Shown one piece after another: positions 28,901-37,441 of a DNA stretch of 64,000 bases (position 1 is its first letter; each line of letters begins with the position of its first letter). A program made the position numbers and the translations under genes. Source of the DNA: Clostridium sp. SM-530-WT-3G (GTDB lineage: Bacteria > Bacillota > Clostridia > Clostridiales > Clostridiaceae); contig NZ_JABAGC010000007.1 in NCBI RefSeq assembly GCF_012843905.1, positions 41,594-105,593 on the forward strand, in the 5' to 3' direction. The notes below the pieces were generated by a model. That model was not told the origin of the DNA. It made no database searches and saw nothing but the letters and a program-made list of their open reading frames with translations.

Positions 28901-29677
28901 ATGAAGGAAATAAAGAGGTATTTAGAATCAAGAATAGGGACATATTCTTTTTTCTTTGAAGATTTTGAAAGTGGATTTTCTTACGGGTACAATGAAAATG
29001 TTCAAATGACAAGTGCTGGATGTATGAAGCTTCCTATTGCTGTTTCTGTTATTAAATATGTACAGAATGGAAATTGTTCATTTTTAGATAGAATTAAGAT
29101 AGAAGAAAATGATAAGATATATGGCACTGGAATATTACATGAGTTTGATAATAGAGACTATACTATTTTTGAATTACTTGTAGCCATGCTTATACAAAGT
29201 GATAATACTGCAGCTAATAAACTTATAGATATAGTTGGAATGGATACAATAAATGAAGACATCTGTTCGTTAGGATTAAAAAATACAAAGCTTAATAGAA
29301 AGACATCTGATGAAAGAGCAGTAAGTACTGGAATTGAAAATATAACTAGTGCTTATGATTTATCAAGAATATGGAAGGTACTTCATAACGCAGAATTCTT
29401 GGATGAAAAGAACAGTCAGATGCTTATAGATATTTTGCAGAGGCAGCAGATGAAAAATAAGCTGGCATTATATATTCCTGATGATTTGAAGTATGAGATT
29501 TCAAGCAAAACTGGAGATAAAACTGGTGTTGAAAATGATACAGCGCTTCTCCACCTTCAAAAAGGAGATTTTACATTTACAGTTTTATCAATGGGAATTC
29601 CTAATAGTGTTTATGGAACAGTTACTCTTGCAAAATGTGGTAAGATGATGTGGGATTGTGTTATGAATAATTTTTAA
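28901..29677 (+). CDS. Class A beta-lactamase-fold protein lacking the active-site serine
   Basis: The 258-residue soluble protein has the class A serine hydrolase layout: an SxxK region, SDN (residues 100-102 in IQSDNTAANKL) and KTG (in SSKTGDKTG). At the SxxK position the sequence is A-G-C-M-K-L-P (Gly40, Cys41, Lys43), where the family has A-S-T-x-K, so the nucleophilic serine is replaced by glycine. There is no signal peptide, unlike secreted beta-lactamases. It may be a non-catalytic binder, or Cys41 may act; neither is shown. It follows pfkA by 45 bases and is probably cotranscribed. Confidence 0.75.
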   Translation: MKEIKRYLESRIGTYSFFFEDFESGFSYGYNENVQMTSAGCMKLPIAVSVIKYVQNGNCSFLDRIKIEENDKIYGTGILHEFDNRDYTIFELLVAMLIQSDNTAANKLIDIVGMDTINEDICSLGLKNTKLNRKTSDERAVSTGIENITSAYDLSRIWKVLHNAEFLDEKNSQMLIDILQRQQMKNKLALYIPDDLKYEISSKTGDKTGVENDTALLHLQKGDFTFTVLSMGIPNSVYGTVTLAKCGKMMWDCVMNNF

Positions 29678-29683
29678 TATTTC

Positions 29684-29718
29684 AAATGGCTTTTATGTAG
29701 TATAAGAGCCATTTTTTT
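29684..29718 (+). terminator. Rho-independent terminator
   Basis: AAATGGCTTTTAT (29684-29696) pairs with ATAAGAGCCATTT (29702-29714) with one G-U pair, followed by T residues. Confidence 0.85.
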
Positions 29719-29850
29719 GCATATTAAAATATAGTATTAGTTTTAAATAGATATCTAGAATTATATGTTTTAAAGTATAATAATAATTTTATAAATTAAC
29801 TTATTTGTTTAAATATTTTATTTAAGCACTTTGTAAAATAAATATTTATA

Positions 29851-29879
29851 TTGACACAATTTCAAATAAGTGTTATTCT
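29851..29879 (+). promoter_or_regulatory. Promoter of the pyr operon
   Basis: TTGACA (29851-29856), a 17-base spacer and TATTCT (29874-29879), placed just before the PyrR-type leader. Transcription would start near 29886, giving a leader of about 170 bases. Confidence 0.7.
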
Positions 29880-29891
29880 TACACAAAGAAT

Positions 29892-29992
29892 AACCTTTAA
29901 TTTGATACAGAGAGATCAATAAGGAAGTTATATAGTGATATAATTTTATTGGGATTATTATACCTTCCTTTAAGTTAAAGGAAGGTTTTTTT
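29892..29992 (+). promoter_or_regulatory. PyrR-dependent attenuator: first PyrR-binding hairpin plus terminator
   Basis: CCTT (29894-29897) with AAGG (29921-29924), and inner TTGAT with ATCAA, present the loop ACAGAGAG. This matches the conserved CAGAGAG loop of PyrR-binding hairpins. Downstream, ACCTTCCTTTA (29962-29972) pairs with TAAAGGAAGGT (29976-29986), followed by seven T, an intrinsic terminator. CCTTTAA at 29894-29900 could instead pair with TTAAAGG at 29975-29981, forming an antiterminator. This is the classic arrangement: PyrR plus UMP stabilises the first hairpin and so lets termination occur. No pyrR gene lies in the window. Confidence 0.8.
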
Positions 29993-30013
29993 CATGTTAA
30001 TATATAATTTCCA

Positions 30014-30044
30014 CCTTTAAATTAACACAGAGAGGTTAAGAAGG
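30014..30044 (+). promoter_or_regulatory. Second PyrR-type hairpin covering the pyrB ribosome binding site
   Basis: The same architecture is repeated: CCTT (30014-30017) with AAGG (30041-30044), inner TTAAC with GTTAA, and loop ACAGAGAG. The 3' AAGG is the start of AAGGAG, the pyrB Shine-Dalgarno site, so protein binding here would hide the site. No terminator follows, which implies control of translation rather than transcription. Confidence 0.7.
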
Positions 30045-30054
30045 AGTGACAAAA

Positions 30055-30981
30055 ATGACAACAAACATACGACATTTAATAGAACCAAGAGATTTTACAG
30101 TTGAAGAACTTGATGAAATCTTTGAATTAGCACACAAAATAATGGATTGCCCAAAGGAATTTTCCCACATTTGTGATGGAAAGATTTTAGGGACACTATT
30201 CTATGAGCCAAGCACAAGAACAAGACTTAGCTTTGAAGCAGCTATGATGAAGCTTGGTGGAAAAATCTTAGGCTTTTCTGAGCCAAGTTCAACATCAATT
30301 GCAAAAGGAGAAACACTAGCCGATACTATTAAGATGGTATCAATATACTCAGATATAATTGCTATGAGACATCCAAAAGAAGGAGCTGCAAAGGTGGCGA
30401 GCCTTTATTCAGGAGTTCCTATTATAAATGCAGGAGATGGTGGGCATCAACACCCAACACAAACATTAACTGATTTACTTACTATATCAAGTCTTAAAGA
30501 CGGACTTCACAACCATACTATAGGAATATGCGGAGACTTAAAGTTTGGACGAACAGTGCACTCTTTAATAAAGGCAATGTCGAGATATACTGGAAATAAG
30601 TTTGTACTCATATCACCAAAGGAATTAGCTATTCCACAGTATATAAGAGAAGAAATATTAGAAAAGAATAATATAGAATACAGAGAAGTAGAAAAACTTG
30701 AGGATGTAATTGGAGAATTAGATATTCTTTATATGACAAGAATTCAAAAGGAAAGGTTCTTTAATGAAGAAGAATACTTAAGGCTTAAAGATAGCTACAT
30801 ATTAGATAAAGCTAAGATGAACATGGCTCGTGAAGATATGATAGTAATGCATCCCCTTCCAAGGGTAAATGAAATTTCATGCGAAGTAGATAATGATACG
30901 AGAGCATGTTACTTCAAGCAGGCTGAGTACGGAATGTATGTAAGAATGGCATTAATAGTTAAACTTTTGGGGGTGATGTAA
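30055..30981 (+). CDS. pyrB: Aspartate carbamoyltransferase, catalytic chain
   Basis: This enzyme condenses carbamoyl phosphate with aspartate, the first committed pyrimidine step. The 308 residues contain the carbamoyl phosphate loop [13 protein letters not shown], the HPTQTLTDL motif and [10 protein letters not shown] near the C-terminus. ATG at 30055 is chosen because AAGGAG (30041-30046) is eight bases upstream; a GTG at 30046 overlaps that site. The regulatory chain gene follows with no gap, so the enzyme is of the dodecameric E. coli PyrBI type. Confidence 0.97.
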   Translation: MTTNIRHLIEPRDFTVEELDEIFELAHKIMDCPKEFSHICDGKILGTLFYEPSTRTRLSFEAAMMKLGGKILGFSEPSSTSIAKGETLADTIKMVSIYSDIIAMRHPKEGAAKVASLYSGVPIINAGDGGHQHPTQTLTDLLTISSLKDGLHNHTIGICGDLKFGRTVHSLIKAMSRYTGNKFVLISPKELAIPQYIREEILEKNNIEYREVEKLEDVIGELDILYMTRIQKERFFNEEEYLRLKDSYILDKAKMNMAREDMIVMHPLPRVNEISCEVDNDTRACYFKQAEYGMYVRMALIVKLLGVM

Positions 30982-31404
30982 ATGTTAGAGATAACTAGCA
31001 TAAAGAACGGAATTGTATTAGATCATATTAAAGCAGGAACAGGAATAAAGATATTTGACTATTTGGGACTTGCAGATAGTAATTGCAGTGTGGCACTTAT
31101 AATAAATGCAGACAGCAAAAAGCTAGGGAAAAAGGACATCATAAAGATAGAAAACTGTGACAAGATAGATTACACAGTACTTGGACTTCTTTCGCCATCA
31201 ATAACTATATGTGAAGTTAAAGATGAAAAAATAGTTAACAAAGTATATCCACAGCTTCCAGAAAAGGTTCAAAACATTATCAAATGTAAGAATCCAAGCT
31301 GTATAACAGTTCTAGAAAAATATGTACCACATTCATTTATATTGGTAGATAAAGAAACAGGAAGATATAGATGTGAATACTGTGATACTATAACAAAACT
31401 ATAA
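30982..31404 (+). CDS. pyrI: Aspartate carbamoyltransferase, regulatory chain
   Basis: The 140-residue PyrI binds nucleotide effectors and joins PyrB trimers. The N-terminal nucleotide-binding domain begins [20 protein letters not shown]. The C-terminal zinc domain has four cysteines in CKNPSC and CEYC. Its ATG directly abuts the pyrB stop codon, and GGGGGTGATG at the end of pyrB supplies the ribosome binding site. Confidence 0.96.
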   Translation: MLEITSIKNGIVLDHIKAGTGIKIFDYLGLADSNCSVALIINADSKKLGKKDIIKIENCDKIDYTVLGLLSPSITICEVKDEKIVNKVYPQLPEKVQNIIKCKNPSCITVLEKYVPHSFILVDKETGRYRCEYCDTITKL

Positions 31405-31405
31405 T

Positions 31406-31450
31406 CAGTTAACAAGTAACAGTTAACTGTAAACTGTAAATTGCTAACTG
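31406..31450. repeat. GTTAAC-type intergenic repeat inside the pyr operon
   Basis: The spacer between pyrI and pyrC is made of CAGTTAAC/GTTAACTG-type units in both orientations. The stretch CAGTTAACAAGTAACAGTTAA is close to the left arm of the element at 1683-1720. It can fold back on itself. It lies within a transcribed operon. Confidence 0.65.
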
Positions 31451-31470
31451 AAAGGATGGGATGGTGTTTT

Positions 31471-32670
31471 ATGGAACTATTAATTAAAAATGCGAGAATA
31501 ATTGATTCTACTCAGGATTTTAAAGGTGATATATATATAAAGGACGGATTAATCTGTGAAATAGGTGTAGAATTAGTGAAGGAAAATATTGAAGTTCTAG
31601 ATTGCAAAGGTAAAGTTGTAATGCCGTCATTCATAGACACTCACACACATTTTAGAGATCCAGGTCTTACTTGGAAGGAAGATATAGAAACTGGCTCTAA
31701 AGCTGCACTTAGAGGTGGATATACTGGGGTATGCCTAATGGCTAACACTAAACCAATATGTTCTGATAGAGAAACATTAGAATATGTAAGAAATAAATCT
31801 AAGGAATTAAACTTAATAGATGTACATCAATGTTTATCAGTTACAAAGAATTTTGATGGTATAACATTAGATCATCTAAAAGAATTAAGTGAGGATAAAG
31901 GAATTAAAGCAATTTCTGATGATGGTGTAGGTGTATCAAATTCCAATACAATGCTTGAAGCTATGAAGATAGCAAAGGAAAATGACTGGGTTATAATGTC
32001 TCATGCAGAAAGTCCAGAATTCTCTAAAGTAGATATGAGAATAGCTGAAAATATGATGACACTTAGAGATTTAGAACTTGCTAAAATGAGCGGTGCAAGA
32101 CTTCATATGTGTCATGTAAGTACAAAAGAAGCTGTTAATTATATAATAGATGCTAAAATGAGCGGTGCAAATGTAACTATGGAAATTACACCTCATCATA
32201 TAGGACTTACGAGAGATATAAATGATTATAGAGTAAATCCTCCAATAAGAGAAAAGGAAGATGTGGATTCTATAATAAATGCTATAAAGACGGATATGGT
32301 TTATTGCATAGGAACTGATCATGCACCTCATACAGCAGAAGAAAAGAAAAATGGTTCTCCAGGAATGGTTGGACTAGAAACGGCATTTTCTATATGCTAC
32401 ACAAAGCTGGTAAAAGAAAATGGAATATCTATAAATAAGTTAAGTGAACTTATGTCTTATAATGGGGCAAAGCTTTTAGGCATGAATAAAGGTAAGATAA
32501 GTATAGGTATAGATGCTGACTTAGTTGTAGTAGACTTAGACAAAAAGATTAAGGTAGATAGCAGCAAATTTGCTTCAAAGGGAAGAAATACACCTTTTGA
32601 AGGAATGGAGTTTTATGGGGAAATATTAAATACAATAAAGGGCGGAGAAATTAAGTATAGTATTAAATAA
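31471..32670 (+). CDS. pyrC: Dihydroorotase
   Basis: This zinc amidohydrolase closes carbamoyl aspartate to dihydroorotate. The metal-binding [10 protein letters not shown] motif is near residue 60. [10 protein letters not shown] supplies another His, MCHVST and TPHHIGLT follow, and [10 protein letters not shown] supplies the catalytic Asp. The 399-residue length fits class I dihydroorotases. ATG at 31471 is used because the family starts near [12 protein letters not shown] and AAAGGATGGG lies upstream; the frame is open to a TTG at 31441 in the repeat. Confidence 0.96.
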   Translation: MELLIKNARIIDSTQDFKGDIYIKDGLICEIGVELVKENIEVLDCKGKVVMPSFIDTHTHFRDPGLTWKEDIETGSKAALRGGYTGVCLMANTKPICSDRETLEYVRNKSKELNLIDVHQCLSVTKNFDGITLDHLKELSEDKGIKAISDDGVGVSNSNTMLEAMKIAKENDWVIMSHAESPEFSKVDMRIAENMMTLRDLELAKMSGARLHMCHVSTKEAVNYIIDAKMSGANVTMEITPHHIGLTRDINDYRVNPPIREKEDVDSIINAIKTDMVYCIGTDHAPHTAEEKKNGSPGMVGLETAFSICYTKLVKENGISINKLSELMSYNGAKLLGMNKGKISIGIDADLVVVDLDKKIKVDSSKFASKGRNTPFEGMEFYGEILNTIKGGEIKYSIK

Positions 32671-32870
32671 GCATTAAAAGCAAATAAAATAGTGGGCTGA
32701 ATATTTTTACATATATAGATTGAAAAAGAAATTAGATTAAATTATAAAGATAAATCTATGATGTGTAGGTGTGTTTAGACAAAGTTAATAAGATAGAATT
32801 AAGAGTAAGATAACTTACATATCATAGATACTAAAAGCAATTATAAATGAAAATGTGGAGGGGCTTTAAA
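32671..32870. other. 200-base spacer between pyrC and pyrF
   Basis: An unusually long gap within the pyr operon. It is AT-rich, and I found no coding frame, terminator or PyrR-type hairpin. An internal promoter for pyrF is possible but no convincing -35/-10 pair was found. Confidence 0.4.
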
Positions 32871-33740
32871 ATGGCAAAGAACATAATAGATAGACTATAT
32901 GATAGAGTTGAAGAAAGAGGTGTTGTATGTGTTGGTCTTGATACATCGATAGATTATGTACCTGATCATATAAAAGAAGGTAGAACACCAGGTGAAGCAA
33001 TATTCGAATTTAATAAAGCAATTATAGATTCTACATATGACGTGGCAGCATGTTTTAAAGTTCAAATAGCTTATTATGAAGCTTTGGGGCTAGAAGGATT
33101 AACAGCATACAAGAATACATTAGCTTACTTAAGAGAAAAAGGTGAAATAATAATAGCTGATATTAAGAGAGGTGATATAGCAGCTACAGCTAAAATGTAT
33201 GCAAAAGCTCACTTTGAAGGAGATTTTGAAGCTGACTTTATAACACTTAGCCCATACATGGGAATGGATAGTATAGAACCATATATGCCTTATTTAGAAA
33301 GTGGTAAGAAAGGTATATTCAGCTTAGTTAGAACTTCAAATCCAGGTGCTGAAGATATTGAATATATCGATACTAAGGATGGCAAGAAGGTTTATGAAGT
33401 AGTAGCTGATAAGATTACTGAACTAGGAAGTAAATGTACAGGTGAATCTGGTTACACTGCAATAGGTGGAGTTATAGGATGTACTCACGTAGATGAAGGT
33501 AAGAAGATAAGAGCAAACTATAACAACATGTTCTTCTTAATACCTGGATATGGTGCACAAGGTGGAACTGCTGAAGATGTAGCATTATACCTTAACAATG
33601 GAAATGGTGGAGTAGTAAATTCTTCAAGAGGAATATTACTTGCATACAAGAAAGCTGGAAAGCCAGAACAATTTGCAGAATGTGCAAGAGAAGAAGCTAT
33701 AAAGATGAGAGATGCAATAAGAAACGCAGTAAATAAGTAA
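32871..33740 (+). CDS. pyrF: Orotidine 5'-phosphate decarboxylase
   Basis: This enzyme catalyses the last UMP step, OMP decarboxylation. The 289-residue protein is of the longer PyrF type. VCVGLDTSIDYVPDHIKEG is at the N-terminus, the catalytic segment is IIADIKRGDIAATAKMYA, and FFLIPGYGAQGGTAEDV is the phosphate-binding loop. ATG at 32871 follows GGAGGGGC; an ATG eight codons earlier overlaps that site. Confidence 0.96.
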   Translation: MAKNIIDRLYDRVEERGVVCVGLDTSIDYVPDHIKEGRTPGEAIFEFNKAIIDSTYDVAACFKVQIAYYEALGLEGLTAYKNTLAYLREKGEIIIADIKRGDIAATAKMYAKAHFEGDFEADFITLSPYMGMDSIEPYMPYLESGKKGIFSLVRTSNPGAEDIEYIDTKDGKKVYEVVADKITELGSKCTGESGYTAIGGVIGCTHVDEGKKIRANYNNMFFLIPGYGAQGGTAEDVALYLNNGNGGVVNSSRGILLAYKKAGKPEQFAECAREEAIKMRDAIRNAVNK

Positions 33741-33784
33741 TATAAAAGTTCAAATGATAATTGAAATATGGGGAGGACTTTAGA

Positions 33785-34528
33785 ATGGCCATAGAATATA
33801 GAAAAGCAAGAGTTATTTCAAATGAAGAAGTTTCAAAGGATATATATAAATTAGTTGTAGAAGATAAAAATGAAATAAAAGCAGGTCAATTTTACATGCT
33901 TAAGGTTAATGGAGGGACTTTCCTTCCAAGACCTATAAGTATATGCAGCAAGGATGGAGATACACTTACATTCCTATATGCTGTAGTAGGTAATGGTACT
34001 AAGGAATTTACTAAGCTTAGAGAAAGTGATGAAATAAGCCTTACTGGTCCACTTGGAAATGGATTTGACATAGAAAAGGATTATGGAAAAGTGGCTTTAG
34101 TATCAGGGGGAATAGGTACTGCACCTATGTTTGAACTTGCTAAGAGATTAAGAGGGAAAAATCCTGATGGAAAGATTGATTTATATAGCGGATTCAGAGA
34201 TGATATATATTTAGTAGATGACTTTAAGGAATATGTTAATGACATAAAGGTTTCTACTAATACAGGAAAGCATGGACATAAAGGTTTCGTAACTGATTTA
34301 TTAAAGGTTGAAGAATACGATACAGTATTATGCTGTGGTCCTGAAGTCATGATGAAAAAAGTAATTGAAATGTGTAAAGAAAAGAACGTTGCTGTATATG
34401 TTTCTATGGAAAAGCATATGGCATGTGGAGTTGGAGCATGTTTAGTATGTACATGTAAGACTAAAGATGGAAATAAGAGAACATGTAAAGATGGTCCAGT
34501 ATTTGATGGATACTATGTTGAGCTATAA
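33785..34528 (+). CDS. pyrK: Dihydroorotate dehydrogenase B, electron transfer subunit
   Basis: PyrK passes electrons from PyrD to NAD through FAD and a [2Fe-2S] cluster. The FAD-binding segment is [10 protein letters not shown]. The NAD-binding start is [19 protein letters not shown]. The C-terminal cluster cysteines are in [11 protein letters not shown] and the following RTCKDGPVF. The length is 247 residues. ATG 33785 follows GGGGAGGAC. Its partner pyrD begins 20 bases after the stop. Confidence 0.96.
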   Translation: MAIEYRKARVISNEEVSKDIYKLVVEDKNEIKAGQFYMLKVNGGTFLPRPISICSKDGDTLTFLYAVVGNGTKEFTKLRESDEISLTGPLGNGFDIEKDYGKVALVSGGIGTAPMFELAKRLRGKNPDGKIDLYSGFRDDIYLVDDFKEYVNDIKVSTNTGKHGHKGFVTDLLKVEEYDTVLCCGPEVMMKKVIEMCKEKNVAVYVSMEKHMACGVGACLVCTCKTKDGNKRTCKDGPVFDGYYVEL

Positions 34529-34548
34529 GATTCAAGGGGGAAGATAAA

Positions 34549-35448
34549 ATGATGAAAGTTAATATTAATGGAGTAGAATTTAAAAATCCTGTAATTGCTG
34601 CATCAGGAACCTTTGGATTTGGTGCTGAGTATAACAATTTCTATGATGTAGGAATCCTTGGAGGTATATCTTCTAAAGGTCTTACTATAAACCCTAAGGC
34701 AGGTAATGATGGACTTAGAGTATATGAAACAGCATCTGGAATGATGAACTCAGTAGGACTTAACAATCCAGGTATAGATGCATTTATAGAAACTGAACTT
34801 CCTAAAATGAAAAAGCTAGGAACTAATGTTATTGCCAATATTGGTGGTGGATGCATAGAAGACTACGTAAAAGCTGTTACTAAGATCAACGAAACTGATG
34901 TTGATATGATAGAGCTTAATATTTCATGTCCTAATGTAAAGCATGGTGGTATGGCATTTGGAATTAAGTCAAATGTGGCTTATGATGTTGTAAAAGAAAT
35001 TAAATCTATAGTTAAGAAGCCTCTTATGGTTAAGCTTTCACCAAATGCTGAAGATATTGTGGATATGGCTGTTAAGTGTGAAGAGGCTGGTGCTGATTCA
35101 ATATCACTTATAAATACATTAAAGGGTATGGCTATAGATATCTATAAGAGAAAGCCAGTATTCAATAATGTAACTGCAGGATTATCAGGTCCAGCTGTAA
35201 AGCCTGTAGCATTAGCTATGGTTCATGATGTTGCTAAGGCTGTAAATATACCTGTAATAGGTCTAGGTGGAATTGCGAGCGGTGCTGATGCTATTGAATT
35301 TATGATGGCAGGTGCAAGTGCAATTCAAATAGGAACAGTTAATTTCATAAATCCTATGGCAGGGAAAGAAATAATAGAGGAAATGGAAGCTTTCTTAAAA
35401 GAACAAGGAATTAAAGATATTAATGAAATAGTGGGAATTATTAAATAA
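34549..35448 (+). CDS. pyrD: Dihydroorotate dehydrogenase B, catalytic subunit
   Basis: This FMN enzyme oxidises dihydroorotate to orotate in the cytosol, working with PyrK. The class 1B features are [11 protein letters not shown] near the N-terminus, NSVGLNNPG, and [13 protein letters not shown] with the active-site cysteine. The FMN phosphate loop is in [19 protein letters not shown]. The length is 299 residues. AAGGGGGA precedes ATG 34549; the next codon is also ATG. Confidence 0.97.
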   Translation: MMKVNINGVEFKNPVIAASGTFGFGAEYNNFYDVGILGGISSKGLTINPKAGNDGLRVYETASGMMNSVGLNNPGIDAFIETELPKMKKLGTNVIANIGGGCIEDYVKAVTKINETDVDMIELNISCPNVKHGGMAFGIKSNVAYDVVKEIKSIVKKPLMVKLSPNAEDIVDMAVKCEEAGADSISLINTLKGMAIDIYKRKPVFNNVTAGLSGPAVKPVALAMVHDVAKAVNIPVIGLGGIASGADAIEFMMAGASAIQIGTVNFINPMAGKEIIEEMEAFLKEQGIKDINEIVGIIK

Positions 35449-35469
35449 GACAAGTTGGAGGATGTAGAG

Positions 35470-36144
35470 ATGAAGGCATATAAGAAAAAATTTATTGAGT
35501 TTATGATTGAATGTGGAGTATTAACTTTTGGAGATTTTGTTACTAAGAGTGGTAGAAAGACACCTTTCTTCGTTAATACAGGAAACTATCAAACAGGAAA
35601 TCAATTAAGTAGACTAGGAGAATTTTATGCAGAAGCTATAAAAGAGAACTTTGGTGCTGATTATGATGTATTATTTGGACCAGCGTATAAGGGAATTCCA
35701 CTAGGAGTAACCACAGCAATAGCTTTATCAAGTAAATATGATATAGATGTGAAATACTGCTCAAACAGAAAAGAAGTTAAAGATCATTGAGATAAGGGAA
35801 TTCTTTTAGGAGGTAAGTTACAAGATGGAGACAGAGTTCTTATAGTAGAGGATGTAACTACAGCAGGAACTTCAATATATGAAACGATGCCTATATTAAA
35901 GAGCCAAGGTGATGTTGATGTAAAAGGTCTTATAATTTCTGTAGATAGAATGGAAAGAGGACAAGGAAAAGAATCAGCATTAGTAGAAATAAGAGAAAAG
36001 TTTGGATTTAAAACTTGTGCAATAGTTACTATGGCTGAAGTAATTGAATACTTATATAATAAAGAGATTAATGGAAAAGTAATTATTGATGATGAGATTA
36101 AGGGAAGAATTGATGATTACTACAAACAATACGGTGCAAAATAA
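35470..36144 (+). pseudogene. pyrE: Orotate phosphoribosyltransferase gene interrupted by an in-frame stop
   Basis: The reading frame encodes a normal 224-residue PyrE except for TGA at 35788-35790 (codon 107). The frame continues without shift on both sides. The interrupted motif is N-R-K-E-V-K-D-H-stop-D-K-G, where PyrE has a conserved glycine after K-D-H. GGA to TGA is a single base change. The PRPP-binding motif VLIVEDVTTAGTS lies after the stop, so the 106-residue product should be inactive. No in-frame start downstream precedes the PRPP motif; the first ATG is at 35887. The true start is ATG 35470 after GGAGGATG. The cell is predicted to need external pyrimidine, unless this is a sequencing error. 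Confidence 0.9.
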
Positions 36145-36150
36145 TATAAT

Positions 36151-36190
36151 AAAAAAGCATGTAACTTTTGGAGTTATGTGCTTTTTTATT
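36151..36190 (+). terminator. Terminator of the pyr operon
   Basis: AAAAAAGCATGTAACT (36151-36166) pairs with AGTTATGTGCTTTTTT (36172-36187) with two G-U pairs, followed by T-rich sequence. Confidence 0.85.
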
Positions 36191-36400
36191 ATTGAAAATA
36201 TACTTTGATTAAATGATATTCTATTAAAAAGTATATTATAGGAAAGTTTTATAGGTGATTTATTTAACATTTGAGAGCTAAGGTATTTGGAAAATATGGA
36301 TAAAAGATAATTATGAAATAAGTTTTAGCTTTATAATTGTATTAAATTGGATTATAGTGAAATAGGTAGTGCAAATAATAATAAAGGAGGATAAAAAATA
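36191..36400. other. Non-coding spacer before the CD3324-like gene
   Basis: AT-rich and without a coding frame. It ends in a very strong ribosome binding site, AAAGGAGG (36385-36392), before ATG 36401. That ATG opens only a short frame that runs out near the start of the following gene, possibly a leader peptide. Confidence 0.4.
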
Positions 36401-36458
36401 TGAGCATTAATTTTGAGGTGAAATTATTTTTTAGGAAAGGAAATACAAAGAATACGGA

Positions 36459-36806
36459 ATGAGAAAGTATATAATTAAAACTGGGAAAATAATTAACAAG
36501 AAGATAATTGGAATTATAAAAAACTATATTAATACGAGAAAATATGAATATAGATATACAAATAGTGAATATAATAGAAATAAATTAACTTATGAAGACT
36601 ATATATTGAAAGGCCAATATATATACATTCCTAAGGAAAAGGGCGTAAGAAATCCTTGGGGAAGTACTTCAGGAGCTAAGAAAATTACTGCTGAAAGAAA
36701 TAGTGAAATAAAAGAAAAGTTCTTAAACGGAACTACTAAGGAAAGCCTTGCAGAAATGTACTGCTTATCTGTTGCGAGTATAAAAAAAATTATATATGGT
36801 AACTAA
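36459..36806 (+). CDS. Small helix-turn-helix protein of the CD3324/Mor-like type
   Basis: The 115-residue basic protein's C-terminal 65 residues follow the CD3324 pattern: GQYIYIPKEKGVRNPWGSTS, then a helix-turn-helix ending KESLAEMYCLSVASIKKIIY. DNA binding is inferred from the fold. The first 50 residues (many Lys, Ile, Tyr, Arg) do not look like the usual short N-terminus. No good ribosome binding site lies directly before ATG 36459. The short frame from the strong site at 36385-36401 runs into it, so translation may be coupled, or a frameshift may have split one gene. Confidence 0.6.
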   Translation: MRKYIIKTGKIINKKIIGIIKNYINTRKYEYRYTNSEYNRNKLTYEDYILKGQYIYIPKEKGVRNPWGSTSGAKKITAERNSEIKEKFLNGTTKESLAEMYCLSVASIKKIIYGN

Positions 36807-36821
36807 TATTACGTGATTTCC

Positions 36822-36868
36822 AATAACCTTTCATTTTGACATATGTCTTAATGGGGTTATTTTTATAT
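36822..36868 (+). terminator. Terminator after the CD3324-like gene
   Basis: AATAACC (36822-36828) pairs with GGTTATT (36856-36862), extended by CATT with AATG across a small bulge, followed by a T-rich run. Confidence 0.6.
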
Positions 36869-37441
36869 TTAACTTTATTTGTCATCTAAATATATTAGTA
36901 GATTGACAAGATAACAACAATAAAACTTATTGTGAAAAAAAATTATGCTAGGAATTAATAAAAAACTTGCAATTTATTATTTTATTTGGTATTATAATAA
37001 CAGATAATAATTATTAGTTAATAATAATTATTTCATCTAGTATAGGAAAAAGTTAAGAGTTTAGTATTTTTTTATGATTTATTCAAATTGATTGAAAAAT
37101 AGAGGCTAAATCATGTAAAATCAGTTGAGTGAATAATCAGAAAATAAAAAAGAAGATATTGATAAAAAAATAACAAACTTTTAAGGATGATTATAAAAAA
37201 AATAAATTAATATGTCATAAATGTGGCAAACAAAATAAAAGGCATAAAAATTATTCAAAAAAAGCTAGAGAATAATAAAGAAATTAATTATTTTTTCAAA
37301 AAAAACTTTTCAATGTGTCGATTTTATATTACAATAATATTGAAAATGATTTAACAAAGTTTTGTAACTTTTGTTTTATTTAATTAAGTTATTTGCATAC
37401 TTACTTTAGGGTTTTATGCAAGCATAAGAGGAGGAACATTT
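36869..37441. other. 573-base upstream region of pflB
   Basis: Very AT-rich. It contains a frame without a start (37174-37275) ending in a Cys-x-x-Cys segment C-H-K-C-G-K (codons 37213-37230), perhaps a gene remnant. It also contains the imperfect inverted repeat TTAACAAAGTTTTGTAA near 37352 and the palindrome TTATGCAAGCATAA just before the pflB ribosome binding site. These could be redox or carbon-control sites, but none matches a known operator well enough to name. Confidence 0.4.

Noticed and set aside
35788..35790. TGA in pyrE read as selenocysteine or programmed recoding
   Set aside because: The family has glycine, not cysteine or selenocysteine, at this position, and I saw no SECIS-like hairpin directly downstream. 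A point mutation or sequencing error is simpler.
35887..36144. Separate small gene starting at ATG 35887
   Set aside because: It continues the pyrE frame exactly, has no ribosome binding site and matches the PyrE C-terminus, so it is the second half of the broken gene.
37340..37380. Rex or FNR operator upstream of pflB
   Set aside because: The inverted repeat TTAACAAAGTTTTGTAA is imperfect and its spacing differs from the known consensus, so no regulator is assigned.
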